A stretch of DNA of 64,000 nucleotides from Castor canadensis (GCF_047511655.1 NC_133397.1:41368001-41432000); one strand, 5' to 3'; counted from the first letter of the stretch, positions 9,007 through 19,500 are shown. Translations and numbers: made by a program. The notes: generated by a model from the letters alone, not told the origin.

Positions 9007-9478
9007 GTTGAGTGTTTAGAGCAGTTAGCATGATTCCAGAATAGCTAAAATTAGGAAATTTAATGATGTAACTCTATATTATAGGTTATATGAGAAAAAC
9101 TATGTGCTCATTCTGATGCATGCAGAAGAGATTTGATCAAATCAAACCTCTATTATTGATAGAGACCTTTAAGATAGGACTACCTGGAACTTCAAAAATT
9201 AACAGTAAATATCACACGAAATGGTGAAATAGAAGTGGCATTCCTTAACTTCTTAAAAAGTCCATTAAGATGAGGAACAAGCCCAGGAGGATTGCTGGCA
9301 TACTTCAATACCATCCTGAAAGCCCTGTGGAAATCATGACATAGGAAAGGAAGGATATTCACTCAGGGAAAGAAAGATATGAAACTAGATAGGAAACCAT
9401 CATCATTTACAGATGACATGACCACTGACTGAGAAAATACAAAGGAATCAACTGAAAAACCTAGGAGTAATAAAGTTT
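9007..9478. other. Unique sequence
   Basis: No gene is seen. Parts (GAGGAACAAGCCCAGGAG, GAAACTAGATAGGAAACC, and a TTTACAGATGACATGA-like stretch) resemble L1 ORF2 3' coding sequence, so a decayed L1 fragment is possible. Confidence 0.4.
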
Positions 9479-9543
9479 AGGGTTGGGGGCTATAGCTCAG
9501 CACATGTGTGAGACCTTGGGTTCAAATCCCACATCAAAAAAAG
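9479..9543 (+). repeat. ID-type SINE, short
   Basis: This is a classical ID head (GGGTTGGGGGCTATAGCTCAG) with an internal deletion, then GGTTCAAATCCCACA and a short A tail. Confidence 0.75.
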
Positions 9544-9624
9544 TTTCATGAGAAGTTATATTACCAAAGAACTATTCCCTCACCATCTTTCACATAAACC
9601 AAACATGGCAAATTAGAAAATGTA

Positions 9625-9750
9625 GGGCTGGCAGAGTGGCTCAAGTGGTAGAGTTGCCTAGCAAGCATGAGGCCCTAAGTTCAAACTCCAGTACTATGAA
9701 GAAGAAGAAGAAGAAGGAAGAAGAGAAGGAGGAGGAGAAAGAAAAGAAAA
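9625..9750 (+). repeat. ID-type SINE with (GAA)n tail
   Basis: GGGCTGGCAGAGTGGCTCAA to CAAACTCCAGTACTATG is followed by a GAA/GGA microsatellite that evolved from the A tail. Confidence 0.85.
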
Positions 9751-9870
9751 TGCTGGGTACTGGTGGCCCATGTCTATAATCCTAGCTACTTGGGAGGCTG
9801 AGATTGGGAGGATTAAGGTTTGAGGCCAGCCCAGGCAGATAGTTTGAGAAACCCCATCTCCAAAAATAAG
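9751..9870 (+). repeat. B1-like (7SL-derived) SINE
   Basis: It reads TGCTGGGTACTGGTGGCCCA, CTATAATCCTAGCTACTTGG and GAGGCCAGCCCAGGCAGA, ending CCCCATCTCCAAAAA. This is the left half of the dimers found elsewhere, here without an ID half. Confidence 0.85.
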
Positions 9871-10182
9871 CAGAGAAAAATAGATTGGAAGTATGGAGTG
9901 GAGATGAGAGTGGAAGAGAGAATGGAAAAGTTAAAATTTAACTGTTTAGTTCCAGTTGAGCGAGAGTAAGCATATTTTCAATTGAATAACCCAGCAAATA
10001 TTTTAATTTATGAGAGGGAAAGGAGAAACATTTATATTAGTAGATGTAAACACATGTGACTTTAATTCCCTATAAAAAAAAAAGGCTCAAATATTTTCTG
10101 TCTAAAAGAAATGTACCAGAAACAAAATGATAATGATTGAAAATAAAGGATCACACAGATCATGCAACTACAAACAGTGATA
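9871..10182. other. Unique sequence
   Basis: I see no gene and no repeat beyond an A-rich tract near 10073. An L1-like coding remnant cannot be excluded (ACTTTAATTCCCTATAAAA). Confidence 0.45.
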
Positions 10183-10600
10183 TGGATTGAATTATGTCTC
10201 TCCTCCAAAGAAGTGTCCAACTCCTGTCCCTCAGTACCTCAGAATGTGACCCCATTTGGAAATAGGGTCTTTAGAAAGGTAATTAAGTTAAAATGAGGCC
10301 ATTATGATGGGCCTCCATGCAGGATGACTAGTGTCCTTTAAAAAGGTGCAATTTGGGTACAAAGACAGACATGGGGTGGGCAGGGGAGGCGAAGACACAC
10401 AGGAGAAGATGGCCATATGACTAGAGAGATGGACCAATAAGTTCAAGAGCCCCAAGGACTGCCAATGAACACCAGAAGCTGGAAGAGACGAGAAACATTC
10501 TCTTCTAGCTTGAGTTCAGGCTTCCAGTTTCCAGAACAGTTGTGTTAAGCCACACAATTTTTGGTACTTTGTTACAAGGGTAGCCCTAGGTCCCTTGAAA
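10183..10600 (+). repeat. MaLR-type LTR (MLT1-like)
   Basis: The element shows TGGATTGAATTATGTCTC, then CTCAGAATGTGACCCCATTT, GGAAATAGGGTCTTTAGA and TTGTGTTAAGCCACACAA, ending with TTTGGTACTTTGTTAC. These are landmark strings of the ancient MLT1/MaLR LTR family. Confidence 0.8.
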
Positions 10601-10784
10601 GAGGGTATCTGTTATGTAGTGAGGGTAGGGCAGGGCTTGGATCTGTGTAGGCAGGACCTGGCGTTATATCCAGAGACATTTGATTTCTGTAATGATGTCC
10701 CTGCACTGAACTGGTTATTAGGTGGCTGGTGACCTCATGGTCTCTTCTCTTGGCTCAGGCAGGCCCTAATGGCCCTGCTTGGGA

Positions 10785-11095
10785 TTTGGGCTGCAATAAC
10801 AAAATCCTTTTGACTGGGTGGCTTACAAACAGAAATTTATTTCTCACAGTTCTGGAGGCTGGGAAGTCCAACAGGTTGGATATTTGGCAATTTCTGGCTG
10901 ATAGGGAGTACCTTCTTGGCTGTGTCCTCATGATGATGGAAGGGGTGGAAAAGCTCCCTTGTGCTAATTCCATCATGAGGGCTCCACCTTCCTTGACCAC
11001 CTCTAAGAGCCCATCTCCTAATGCCAACACCCTGGGGTTAGGATTGTAACATTTGAAATTGGGGGTTGGGGGAACACCAACATTTAGATAATAGT
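10785..11095 (-). repeat. MaLR-type LTR, antisense
   Basis: The plus strand reads CTGCAATAACAAAATCC, then GGGTGGCTTACAAACAGAAA and ACAGTTCTGGAGGCTGGGAA, the reverse complement of a MaLR LTR end. It faces the plus-strand MLT1-like copy 185 bases upstream, so the pair forms an imperfect inverted repeat. Confidence 0.78.
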
Positions 11096-12365
11096 AACAG
11101 TCACTGGGTAAATACTCCTCCAGGTCAGTCCCTTAGCCCATGTTGTCCACCTTCAGCCTATGTGGTGGGCTCTGCTCAGCCCTCACTCTAGAAGCCACCT
11201 TAGGACACATGGGAATTTCTAACTCCCCTCCCTACCACACAGGAGGTGGGGGAGTCACAGGGAGTCACCCATGCTCCTTCTCTGCCTGACTTCACCATGG
11301 ACTGCTTATAGTGTTACAGCGACTCTTCCCCACATGGTGGTGAGGACTCATACTTTGCAGCAGACACAGGTGAGAGTTCTTGATGGAGAGCCAAACACAG
11401 CTCACACTCATTCCAGCTTTCCTGACATCCTATTAATTATAACCAGCAGTATGAGTATCGCCCTCCCAACCACAATTTCTTCTAGACTTTAGCCTGAAGA
11501 GAGGTTCAGGATGCATGTCTCTTTCCTTTTTAGAGACAGAAGACAAGACCAAGACAGAAAAAACTGATCTCCTACCTCGGCCTCCACAACTGAGGTCTTT
11601 CTACCCATGGCTTACTTTAAATTAAGCATTGAAATCTATGCTAATGAGACATAGGGAATTTAGAAAATCCTTTCCTCTCTGGCCAAGGCCTGACTTCTAA
11701 AAAACATTGTTTTACCTTAGATTTTAAAATATCCTATTTTGGTGATGAAAAACTGGACACACACTCCCATTTTTTCTTCTTATCCCTGCTATAACATCCA
11801 AATTCTCACTTAAGGCAATGGATTACTAGGGAGAGCAAGAAGAATATTTTACACATGTGGAAATGTACAGAGAAAAGCACATTCCTTTACAGCATAAATG
11901 TTATTCCTGTTTAACATGGGTTTCCGTAAACAGAGAAAGCACATTATTTTCAATTGCTTACGGAAGATCCATAAAAACGGTCATGTACTTGGCCCAAAGA
12001 AAATCTTAATAGATTCCAGAACATAATGATTTTATAAGCCACGTTCTCCACCCACCATTCAATTAAAGTAGAAATCAACAGAGGAATATGAAAATAGAAC
12101 AAAAGTAGAAACACAACCACTTCAAAATTAAAGCATGATTTTCAAAATATTCTCTGGATCACAAAGGAAATAAAATCCAAGATTATAATTTATTTAGGCA
12201 CTAACGAGAGGAGAGCAATTTATAGCAAAACTTACAGGAAATGGCTGAAGTTGTAGTCAAAGCAAAATTCGTAACTGTCTATATCTTAGTTATTTTATAA
12301 AAGAAAAAAATGAAAAGATATGAACTGACCTTCCTTCACTAGTATTATAATGGTCTAGGTATTTC
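11096..12365. other. Unique sequence, no gene seen
   Basis: The first 500 bases are GC-richer with no frame of note. The remainder is AT-rich. The segment 11930-12300 has an L1 ORF2-like flavour (GGAAATAAAATCCAAGATT) without a clear frame. Confidence 0.45.
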
Positions 12366-12840
12366 CTGATGTTTTTAACATTTTTGTTAGCATTTATTAA
12401 CTGTACAGGAAAGTTTCATTGTGACATTTCCATATATATTTACAGTGTATCTTTGTGAGGTTCACTCTCCCATCATTCTCCCTCATCCCCCTCCCCCTAC
12501 TTCAAACAATTTCAACAGGTTTCATTTTTCTGTTTTCTTACATGTATATAAAGTACATCAATCTTATTTGCCCTCTCCCTCCCACTAATACCCCCACAGG
12601 ACCTGCTTTACATTCCTGTCTTTCATTTTTCTTAAGTGTATATTCATTATCCATTGTGTCTCCACTTTTTTGGCTAAGATCAAGTGTATTCATTGCTCAA
12701 AGGGGTTTCACTGTGGTTTTTCACTTTAATCAGATTAATCCCACTATTATTCTCTTTTATCCTTTCCGCCCACCCTCTCTTATTCAACAGCTTTCAGGTA
12801 TTTTCCAGCCTCTTGAATCCTCCTGAGAAATGGAGGATTT
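12366..12840 (-). repeat. L1 3' end, antisense
   Basis: Read on the minus strand, this is a polypurine-rich L1 3' UTR followed by CTGTAAATATATATGGAAAT and GTCACAATGAAACTTTCC-like sequence. It pairs with the plus-strand L1 3' end at 32290-32680. The 123-codon open run on the plus strand is antisense to it and is not a gene. Confidence 0.7.
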
Positions 12841-12887
12841 GAAAGAGTAAAATATATTTTAAAACTTCTACTTGACAATATTCAACA

Positions 12888-12975
12888 GGGGCTGGAGGCA
12901 TGGCTCAAGTAGTACAGCACCTGGCTAGCAAGGGCAAAGCCCTGAATTCAAACCCCAGTACCGAAAAAAAAAAGA
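12888..12975 (+). repeat. ID-type SINE
   Basis: GGGGCTGGAGGCATGGCTCA to AAACCCCAGTACCG is followed by an A11 tail. Confidence 0.88.
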
Positions 12976-13040
12976 CATATACATACATACATACATGCAT
13001 ACGCATGCATGCCTCTCTGTGTGTGTGTGTGTGTGTGTGT
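12976..13040. repeat. (ACAT)n and (GT)n microsatellites
   Basis: An ACAT/GCAT run directly follows the SINE A tail, then comes a pure GT run at about 13018-13040. Confidence 0.9.
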
Positions 13041-13499
13041 TCAACAGGACTACAAAACAGCAGAACTAACAGGCCAAATATCTAAATGAAAGAAGTAACA
13101 GAAGACTGTTGACATCACATTGGCCTAACTTGTCAAAGTTAAACTTATTTTCATATTTTATTAGAGCCAAGGATAGAAGACAAAGTCTAAACTCTCTAAA
13201 GTGTGCAATACAGTTAGCTCACCTTGTCCTAGGAAATGATTGGCTCTTGACCAGCTCTTGGGAGATAACCAGTAAGCCCTGCAAAAACCCTACCTGATCA
13301 GAGTCCCTGTGTCACTTGGAGCCACAGCCACACCCGATAGTCTATGTGAACAATGTGGTTCCTGTCAAGGCTTTGTCCTGGCATTATCAGTCTGACCCCT
13401 GGAAGGGCTGAAGGTTGAGTAATCAGGTAAGTCATGTAGTATGCCAAGCTTTCATGACTGAACCCCCATAAAAACCTTGCATACCGAGTTCACGTGAGT
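13041..13499. other. Unique sequence
   Basis: No gene or repeat is recognised. CAATGTGGTTCCTGTCAAGG and the AACCCCCATAAAAACC near 13460 would suit an LTR promoter, and CAATAAACTGTAAGC follows at 13960. An old LTR split by the SINEs at 13563-13806 is therefore possible. Confidence 0.4.
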
Positions 13500-13562
13500 T
13501 TTCCTTTCTTTCTTTCTTCTTCTTCTTCTTCTATTTTTTTGTTTGTTTGATTGTTTGTTTGT
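13500..13562. repeat. (TTC)n/(TTTG)n microsatellite
   Basis: TTTC, TTC and TTTG runs form the tail (reverse orientation) of the following B1-like SINE. Confidence 0.85.
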
Positions 13563-13806
13563 TTGAGACAGGGTCTCGCTATGTAGGCCGGGCTGGACTT
13601 TCTACATAGTTCACACTGGCCTCAAACTCATGACCCTCCTGCCTCAGCTTCTTAAATCTTTTTTTTTTTTTTTGGTGCTGGGGACCGAACTCAGGGCCTT
13701 GCACTTGCCAGGCAAGCGCTCTTCCACTGAGCTAAACCCCCAACCCTTCCTGCCTCACCTTCTTAAGTGGTGAGATTACAGGAGTGAACCACTGCACCTG
13801 GTTTCA
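13563..13806 (-). repeat. B1-like SINE split by an ID insertion
   Basis: GAGACAGGGTCTCGCTATGT to CTCAGCTTCTTAAAT is the first part. After the ID element it resumes at CCTGCCTCACCTTCTTAA and runs to GAACCACTGCACCTGG. The repeated block around the break is the target duplication of the ID element. Confidence 0.88.
13660..13746 (-). repeat. Nested ID-type SINE
   Basis: A T-run, then GGTGCTGGGGACCGAACTCA and CTCTTCCACTGAGCTAAACC. It is flanked by imperfect copies of CCTGCCTCAGCTTCTTAA (about 13642-13659 and 13747-13766) and is nearer the ID consensus than most copies here, so it is probably one of the youngest insertions. Confidence 0.9.
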
Positions 13807-14029
13807 TACCTGTTGCTACACATTGTCATAGAAAAAATTAAGCTCTACTTGTACAGCTTCACTGGAGGAGGACAACTAGGTGCTTGTACCTGGTTTCTCC
13901 TGTATGCAGTTCTATGTGCCTTTTTCCTTTGCTGATTTTAATCTGCATCCTTTCTCTACAATAAACTGTAAGCATGAGTTTAACTGTTTTTCTGAACTAT
14001 TCAAGTCCTTCTAGACAATCTTCAGGCAA

Positions 14030-14500
14030 GATGGTAGTTTTATTAGTCAGAAGTTCCATCACTGTGACAAACGCTGGACAGAAAAAACTTAAAGGCAGAG
14101 GGATTTATTTTGGCTTAGGGTTTCAGACCATGGTTGGCTGGCTCCATGGCTTACTGGGACTGTGGTGAGGCACAGAGTCACTGTGGGGAGCATGTGGTAG
14201 ATACAGCAAAGCTGCTCACGACATGGTGACAGGAAGCAGAGAGAGGCAGGAAGGGGCCAGGAACAAGATGTGTCCTTTGAGGGCGTGTCTGTAATGGCCT
14301 ACTTCCTCCAGGTAGGTCCACCTCCTAAAGTTTCCACCACCTTCCAATAGTGCCATCAAATTATGAATCCATCAACGGACTAATCCATTGATTATGTCAG
14401 AGTCCTCGTGACTCAATCACGTCCCTAAAACCCATCAGCTGCCTTTAACATGAGCCTTTGGAGACACTTTATATCTAAACCTAAGAATAGTCTCGGGACC
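14030..14500 (-). repeat. MaLR-like LTR, antisense
   Basis: TTTTATTAGTCAGAAGTTCC, ATCACTGTGACAAACGC, a TTTATTTTGGCTTAGGGTTT stretch and CTTCCTCCAGGTAGGTCCAC recur in the copies at 27281-27660 and 51905-52290. On the plus strand they recur in the copy at 46781-47430. This is one LTR family with four copies in the window. Confidence 0.75.
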
Positions 14501-14829
14501 CCAAAACAAAAGAATCCCTGTTCATTTTAGAATTAAAATAATGCTCACAAGTCATTTTCCAGCACACATATTCAAGAATATAAGTAAGACCACAGGGGAC
14601 ACATCAACAGGAACAAGAGTAAGAGAAGACTTGTGATAATGGAATTTTCTATCAGATGCTGATTAGAAAATGACCATACTTCATATGCTTGAAGAAATTA
14701 AAGACACACTTGAAAACCTCCAAAATAAAGGAAACTCTAAAAGCTGCATAATTGGAATTTTCAAAAAATGAAATAGGTAGGACTTGTAAAGTTGAAAAAT
14801 ATAATAATTCAAATTAAAATCTACTCAGG
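14501..14829. other. AT-rich sequence, L1-like flavour
   Basis: AAGACACACTTGAAAACCTC and GAAATAGGTAGGACTTG suggest decayed retroelement coding sequence. No intact frame is present. Confidence 0.4.
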
Positions 14830-15240
14830 CAGGTACATTAATTTCCTATTGCTGCAAAACAAACCTAGTGGCTTAAAACAATGCATGTTTATTATCTCAC
14901 AATTTTGGTGGGTCAGAAGTCTGGGCACTGCTGAATCGGTTTCTCTAGTTAGGGTCTCTCATCAGACTGCAACCAAGATGTCAGCCAGTGCTGAGGTCTC
15001 ATCTGAAGACTTGACTGGGGGAAGAACATGCTTCCAAGTTGGCTTTTGTGGTTAAAGGCAGGAATTAGTTCTTGGCAGGCTCAGTCCCATGGGATTCATT
15101 TTGCTCACCATCAGCTAAAAACTGCCTTTAGTTTCTTATCAGATGAGTCTCACTCCAGGGCAGCTCACAGCATGGCTCCTTGCTTCATCAAAGGCAGGGA
15201 GCATCTGTCAAGTCTGTTAGCAAAATGGAAGCAATAGTGT
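14830..15240. repeat. Ancient interspersed repeat (LTR/MER-type)
   Basis: ATTAATTTCCTATTGCTGCA, GTGGCTTAAAACAATGCATG and TTGGTGGGTCAGAAGTCTGG are landmark strings of a mammalian-wide old repeat. Related sequence lies at 17675-18300. I am not sure of the family name. Confidence 0.65.
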
Positions 15241-15593
15241 CAGTAATATAACCACAAAGAGAACATCCAACACCTTTGTTGAATTTAAACTGGTAAATCT
15301 CAGGCACTACCTACACTAAAAGCAATTACATAAAGGTGCACCATGTTCTCTTTAGCACTCAGTGAAAACTCATGGAAGGACTCCCATGATGCCCAATGAC
15401 CAGGGAGCCCAGCTATGACAGCCTTTTGTCCCAGCCTGCACTTGGCCTGCAACGTGAAAGCGTCACTTGATTTCTTTCCTGTATGTTCCTTACCTCACAT
15501 ACTCTGTCACACATGAGCCATGCCACTGGTCACTTCTTGGAAAGACCTCTTTCTCCCTGGAATTCAGAATGTGACCTCCGTTTTCTGATGCAC
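15241..15593. other. Unique sequence
   Basis: CAGGCACTACCTACACTA and CATGATGCCCAATGACCAGG-type text continue the old-repeat context. CTTCCTGTATGTTCCTTACC-like sequence follows. No gene is seen. Confidence 0.4.
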
Positions 15594-15990
15594 TCAAAAA
15601 TAGTCATGATTTTGGCTCTTCTGTTTTTGTCCACCATCATGGTGTATATGTTCGCCTGACTTCTCACCATGTCTTCTCACAAGACTTTCAGAATCAAGAG
15701 ATTCCTGGCCAAGAAGAAAAATCATCACATTCCCCAGTGGATAAAGATGAACACTGGTAACAAAATCAGGTACAACTCTGAGAGGGGACACTGGAGAAGA
15801 ACCAACCTGAGTCTGCAGGCAGCTGCGTGAAACAACACACATATTTATGCTCTTTCATGGTCAATGGTTGTCTTGGCATCAAGCTGAAAGTTGGACAGTT
15901 GGTCATTTTAAATTGGGAATCTGATTTTTCCTTTTTTGATTACCTTAACAAAGGCTCAGTAATAAATATGTGAGACCTTTTGAACTGTTT
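15594..15990 (+). pseudogene. RPL39: Processed RPL39 pseudogene
   Basis: RPL39 encodes the smallest protein of the large ribosomal subunit, eL39 (51 residues), which lines the exit tunnel. From ATG at 15669 the frame reads [16 protein letters not shown] and later [15 protein letters not shown], clearly eL39. There are no introns. The 3' UTR follows in order (CACACATATTTATGCTC, CATCAAGCTGAAAG) to an AATAAATATGTGAGACC site at 15961, as in the mRNA. Two residues are missing in the KKQKQNRP stretch. Several Lys/Arg are replaced, and the normal stop is lost, so the frame runs on to TGA at 15828-15830 (53 codons). No clear A tail or target duplication remains. It is an mRNA-derived retrocopy, and probably not functional. 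Confidence 0.93.
15961..15966 (+). promoter_or_regulatory. Inherited polyadenylation signal of the RPL39 copy
   Basis: AATAAA sits at the end of the RPL39-like 3' UTR, within AATAAATATGTGAGACC. Confidence 0.7.
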
Positions 15991-16038
15991 AAAAATAGTT
16001 GTGATTTTGAAGTATGTATCACTTTCTTTCTCTCTTGA

Positions 16039-16264
16039 TCTTTTTTTTTTTTTTTTTGGTGGGACTGGGGCTTGAACTCAGGGCTTCATGCTTGCAAAGC
16101 TGGCACTCTACCACTTGAGCCACACCTCCAGTCCATTTTGCTCTAGTTATTTTGGAGATAAGGTATCATGAACTATTTGCTTGGATTGGCCTTGAATCTT
16201 GATCCTTCTGATCTCAGCCTCCCAAGAAGCTAGTATTACAGGTGTAAGCCACTAGCTCCTGTCT
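16039..16264 (-). repeat. Dimeric SINE (ID + B1-like)
   Basis: A T17 run is followed by the ID half (GGACTGGGGCTTGAACTCAG to CCACTTGAGCCACACC). The B1-like half follows (TTTTGGAGATAAGGTATCAT to GTGTAAGCCACTAGCTCCTG). Confidence 0.9.
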
Positions 16265-16566
16265 GACTTTTTCTTATAGTTAAAGTAGAAGTGACATTCT
16301 TTCTGGCTTTCTAAATCCTAGGCAGAAGTGAAAATATGTGAGATTAGAAAATATTTTAAACCAAACAAGAATGAAAATACATCATAGTTTATGGAAGGAA
16401 GCAGTACTAGAGGAAATTTATAACCTTAGAATGACTATATTAAAGAAGATGGTGCATGCCTCTTTTCAGCACTTGGGAGGCTAAGGACGGAGGATTGAAA
16501 AAAGAGAAGAGGAAAGATTAAAAAAAAATTAGTGACCAACTTAAGAAGCCCTCAAAACAGCAGAAT
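16265..16566. other. AT-rich sequence with a B1 fragment
   Basis: A short plus-strand B1-like piece (GGTGCATGCCTCTTTTCAGC, ACTTGGGAGGCTAAGGA) lies at about 16448-16500. The rest is not identified. Confidence 0.55.
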
Positions 16567-16787
16567 AAACTGGGTACTGGTGGCTCACGCCTGTAATCCT
16601 AGCTACTCAGGAGGCAGAGATCAGGAGGATCATGGTTTGAAGCCAGCTCAGGCAAAATGGTTCACGAGACCCTAACTGGAAAATATACAACACATAAAGT
16701 GAGGGCTGTCTGAGTGGCTCAAGTGGTAGAGTGCCTGCAGCAAGCATGAGGCCCTGGTTCAAACCCCAGTACTATCCCTGCAAAAGA
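16567..16787 (+). repeat. Dimeric SINE (B1-like + ID)
   Basis: CTGGGTACTGGTGGCTCACG starts the B1-like half. ACACATAAAGTGAGGGC links it to the ID half (GAGTGGCTCAAGTGGTAGAG to TTCAAACCCCAGTA). Confidence 0.92.
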
Positions 16788-17007
16788 AACTTGAGATCAT
16801 TTGAAAATTTTAGAATTTCATTTGATGCTGATGTAAATGGAACTGGATCAGTAAACGTGACGATCAAGCTGTCTTATTGGATCAGATTAGAAATGTTTTT
16901 AACCAACACTATAGAATTTGAGAAAAGTAAAATTCAAACCATGTCCATTAAAAATTTTTATTTGGATTTTTAAAATTTTGGGAGGCATATAAGACACTAA
17001 AAAGAGG

Positions 17008-17115
17008 AACCAGGCATGGTAGCCCATGTCTATAATCCCAGCATTGGGAGTCTGAGGCAGGAGGATCACAAGTTTGAGGCCAGCCTAGGCTACATAGTAA
17101 GACCCTCTAAAGCAA
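17008..17115 (+). repeat. B1-like SINE
   Basis: CCAGGCATGGTAGCCCATGT, GCAGGAGGATCACAAGTTTG and CCAGCCTAGGCTACATAGTA match rodent B1, with a CAA-rich tail. The CATAGTAAGACCC end is closer to mouse-type B1 than the dimer halves are. Confidence 0.88.
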
Positions 17116-17227
17116 CAGCAACAATAACAACAACAATGAAAACCAGAACAGGAGGGGAACATTTTATTTTTAATATTTCATACTCAATATAAAGTAATAG
17201 ACATTTTTGCTCTCTTTAAAAGAAAGT

Positions 17228-17270
17228 TGTCAGTGCAAAGACCTGAGTTCAAATCCAGTCCCGCAAAAAG
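17228..17270 (+). repeat. ID fragment
   Basis: Only the 3' half remains: GACCTGAGTTCAAATCCAGT and a short A tail. Confidence 0.65.
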
Positions 17271-17674
17271 AAGTTGTGAAAATGAAAGCATATTTCATAT
17301 GCAATTTTATGGATTTTCCTAAGGCTTGTTAAATGAGAAAGTGCTGTCCTTTTCATTTGTTTCTGTGATGCTTGGTGAGCAGGTTGTTTTATTGTTAATG
17401 CATTGAGAAGTTTTAATCATAATTAAATGTGAAATGGTTTCTTAAAAAGGCAATGTATCATGAGCAAGTTAGGTTTATCCCAGCAAAGGAAGAGTGACTT
17501 ACAAGTAGAAAATCAATTTGTAATATTTCACATGACAACACATTAAAGAAGAAAAATTATGTGATTATCTCAAGAGATATGGGAAAATAACTCAATAAAA
17601 TTAAATATCCATTTATGATTTTTTTAAAAGCCTCTCAGCAAAATAAATAGAAAGTTATTTTCTTAACCTGACTG
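17271..17674. other. AT-rich sequence, no gene
   Basis: CATCTCAAGAGATATGGG-like and AACTCAATAAAATTAAATAT text is reminiscent of L1 ORF2 remnants. Nothing firm is seen. Confidence 0.4.
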
Positions 17675-18310
17675 CTCTGTTTATCTATTGCTGCATACCA
17701 AATCAACTCAAAATGTAGTGACCTACTGCAGTAGCAGTCTTAATTACATGTGCACCTCTGGTGTGTCAGGGAGCTCAGCTGGGTGGTTCAGGGTCGGGGC
17801 CTCTTGACATCGCAGTCCTTCGTGGCTCAGGCTGGGTTCATCTCAGACTTCTTCACTCATGTGTTTGGGCCTGGGCTGGAAAGATTCAACCATCTGGGGC
17901 TTGCAATAGTTGGAGCATGCTCTCTGAATGGGGTCTGCCCACATGGTCTGTTTTGATTCTCTGTGATGTATAACAAGCCATCCTAAAACTTACTGGCTTA
18001 ACACAACACCAATGACTATTTCTCAGGAATTCCACACGTGGAGGAATTCAGGAACATACTCACTGGGCAGTTGTGGCTTGGGGGTGGGGAGCTCATCAGG
18101 TTGATGCCATGGTATCACGGCATGGCTTCTTCACTCATGTTTCTGGTGCCTGGGTTGAACATCTGCAGTCTGGGACCTGGGGGGTCCCTTGGGCATGTCT
18201 AGATTTAATATTTATCCATGGTCTCTGGTGGCTTCAAGGTATTTGGACTTCTTACACAGTAGCTCAGGGCTCCAATGGCACAGGTCCCAAGACTAGGCAG
18301 AAGTTGTATT
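17675..18310. repeat. Two adjacent ancient LTR/MER-type repeats
   Basis: The first copy (about 17675-17945) starts TTTATCTATTGCTGCATACC. The second (about 17960-18300) starts GATGTATAACAAGCCATCC, with TTACTGGCTTAACACAACAC and CTGGGCAGTTGTGGCTTGGG. Both belong with the repeat at 14830-15240, and lie head to tail. Confidence 0.65.
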
Positions 18311-18579
18311 AAATTTTATGAGGTCACTTCCCACCTATTTTGCCACCAGCCAATTCTCTTACAAAGGCCCACCCAGATTCAAGGGGCAGGAACAGAGGCT
18401 TGACCTCCAAGTGGAGAAGTGGGCAAGATTCTGGAGAGCCTATGGGAATGACAATGTTGCAGCTATGTTTGGAAAATACTCTCTGCCATAGTGACCGAGT
18501 GACCAAAACAAATCCTCCTGACAAATACTCTGCTTAATTCTGAAGCACTAAAAGCACTCCCTTTAAGACTAGGAATTCA
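18311..18579. other. Continuation of old repeat, then unique
   Basis: GAGGTCACTTCCCACC and CAATGTTGCAGCTATGTTTG are consistent with the tail of the same old LTR. No gene is seen. Confidence 0.4.
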
Positions 18580-18775
18580 CCGGGTGCTGGTGTCTCACGC
18601 CTGTAATCCTAGCAACTCAGGAGGCAGAGACCAGGAGGATTGAGGTTCAAAGCCAGCCTGAGCAAATAGTTCCCTGAGACCCTATCTTGAAAAACTCTTC
18701 ACAGAAATAGGGCTGGTGGAGTGGCTCGAGGTGAAGACCCTTAGTCCAAACCCCAGTATCGCAAAAAAAAAAAGA
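18580..18775 (+). repeat. Dimeric SINE, ID half shortened
   Basis: The B1-like half (CACCGGGTGCTGGTGTCTCA) is followed by an ID half that lost its centre: GGCTGGTGGAGTGGCTCGAG runs straight to CCAAACCCCAGTATCGC and an A12 tail. Confidence 0.9.
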
Positions 18776-18848
18776 CTGGGAATTCAAGAGGCTCACTATC
18801 ACGGCGTTCATAGAGCATTGTCCTACAGGTTTTTTCAACAGAGAAGTA

Positions 18849-19055
18849 AGTGCCAGTGCTGGTGGTTAACACCTGTAATCCCAGCTACTCAGGAGGCAGA
18901 GATCAGGAGGATTGCAGTTGGAAGCCAGCCTGGCCAAGTTTGTGAGACCCTATCTCGAAAATACCCATCACAAAAAGGCCTGGTGGAGTGGCTCAAGTGA
19001 TGTGTGACTGCCCAGCAAGCATGAGGCCCTGAGTTCAAACCACAGTACTGCCAAT
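18849..19055 (+). repeat. Dimeric SINE (B1-like + ID)
   Basis: The complete order is visible: CACCTGTAATCCCAGCTACT, CTATCTCGAAAATACCCATC, the A-rich linker, then GGTGGAGTGGCTCAAGTGAT and TTCAAACCACAGTACTGCC. Confidence 0.93.
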
Positions 19056-19112
19056 ATATACATAAATACATATATATATATGTATATATACATAATACAC
19101 ACACACACACAT
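19056..19112. repeat. (TA)n/(CA)n microsatellite
   Basis: A TA-rich then CA-rich run directly downstream of the dimer tail. Confidence 0.9.
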
Positions 19113-19365
19113 GAGTTAGAAAGGAAGAAAAAACCCTAAAATCTCTTGCGGACAGTATCATTTTAGCAGATAATCCAAATGAACATTCTGATAAGTTATA
19201 ATAATTAATAAGAATTTAGCAAAGTTGCTAATACTTTAATATACAAAAATCAATTATGTGTGCATGCATCAGCAACAAGAATAAAAAACTATAGTTAAGC
19301 TGGGAACAATAAAGAAGGATAAGAGAGGCAAAAAGCCCTATGGACTAGCAAACAAATAGGTGGTT

Positions 19366-19500
19366 CTGATGGGTGGGAAGGTACATACCTATAATCCTGT
19401 TGCTCAAGAGGCTGAGGCAGGAGGATCACCAGTTCCAGGCCAACCTGGGCTACAGAGTGAGAATTTATCTCAAAAAACAAACAAACAAAAAACAACAATG
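19366..19500 (+). repeat. B1-like SINE
   Basis: CTATAATCCTGTTGCTCAAG, GAGGCAGGAGGATCACCAGT and CAACCTGGGCTACAGAGTGA are followed by a (CAAA)n tail. Confidence 0.88.

Noticed and set aside
12455..12826. 123-codon plus-strand open frame
   Set aside because: It is the antisense of an L1 3' UTR polypurine stretch.
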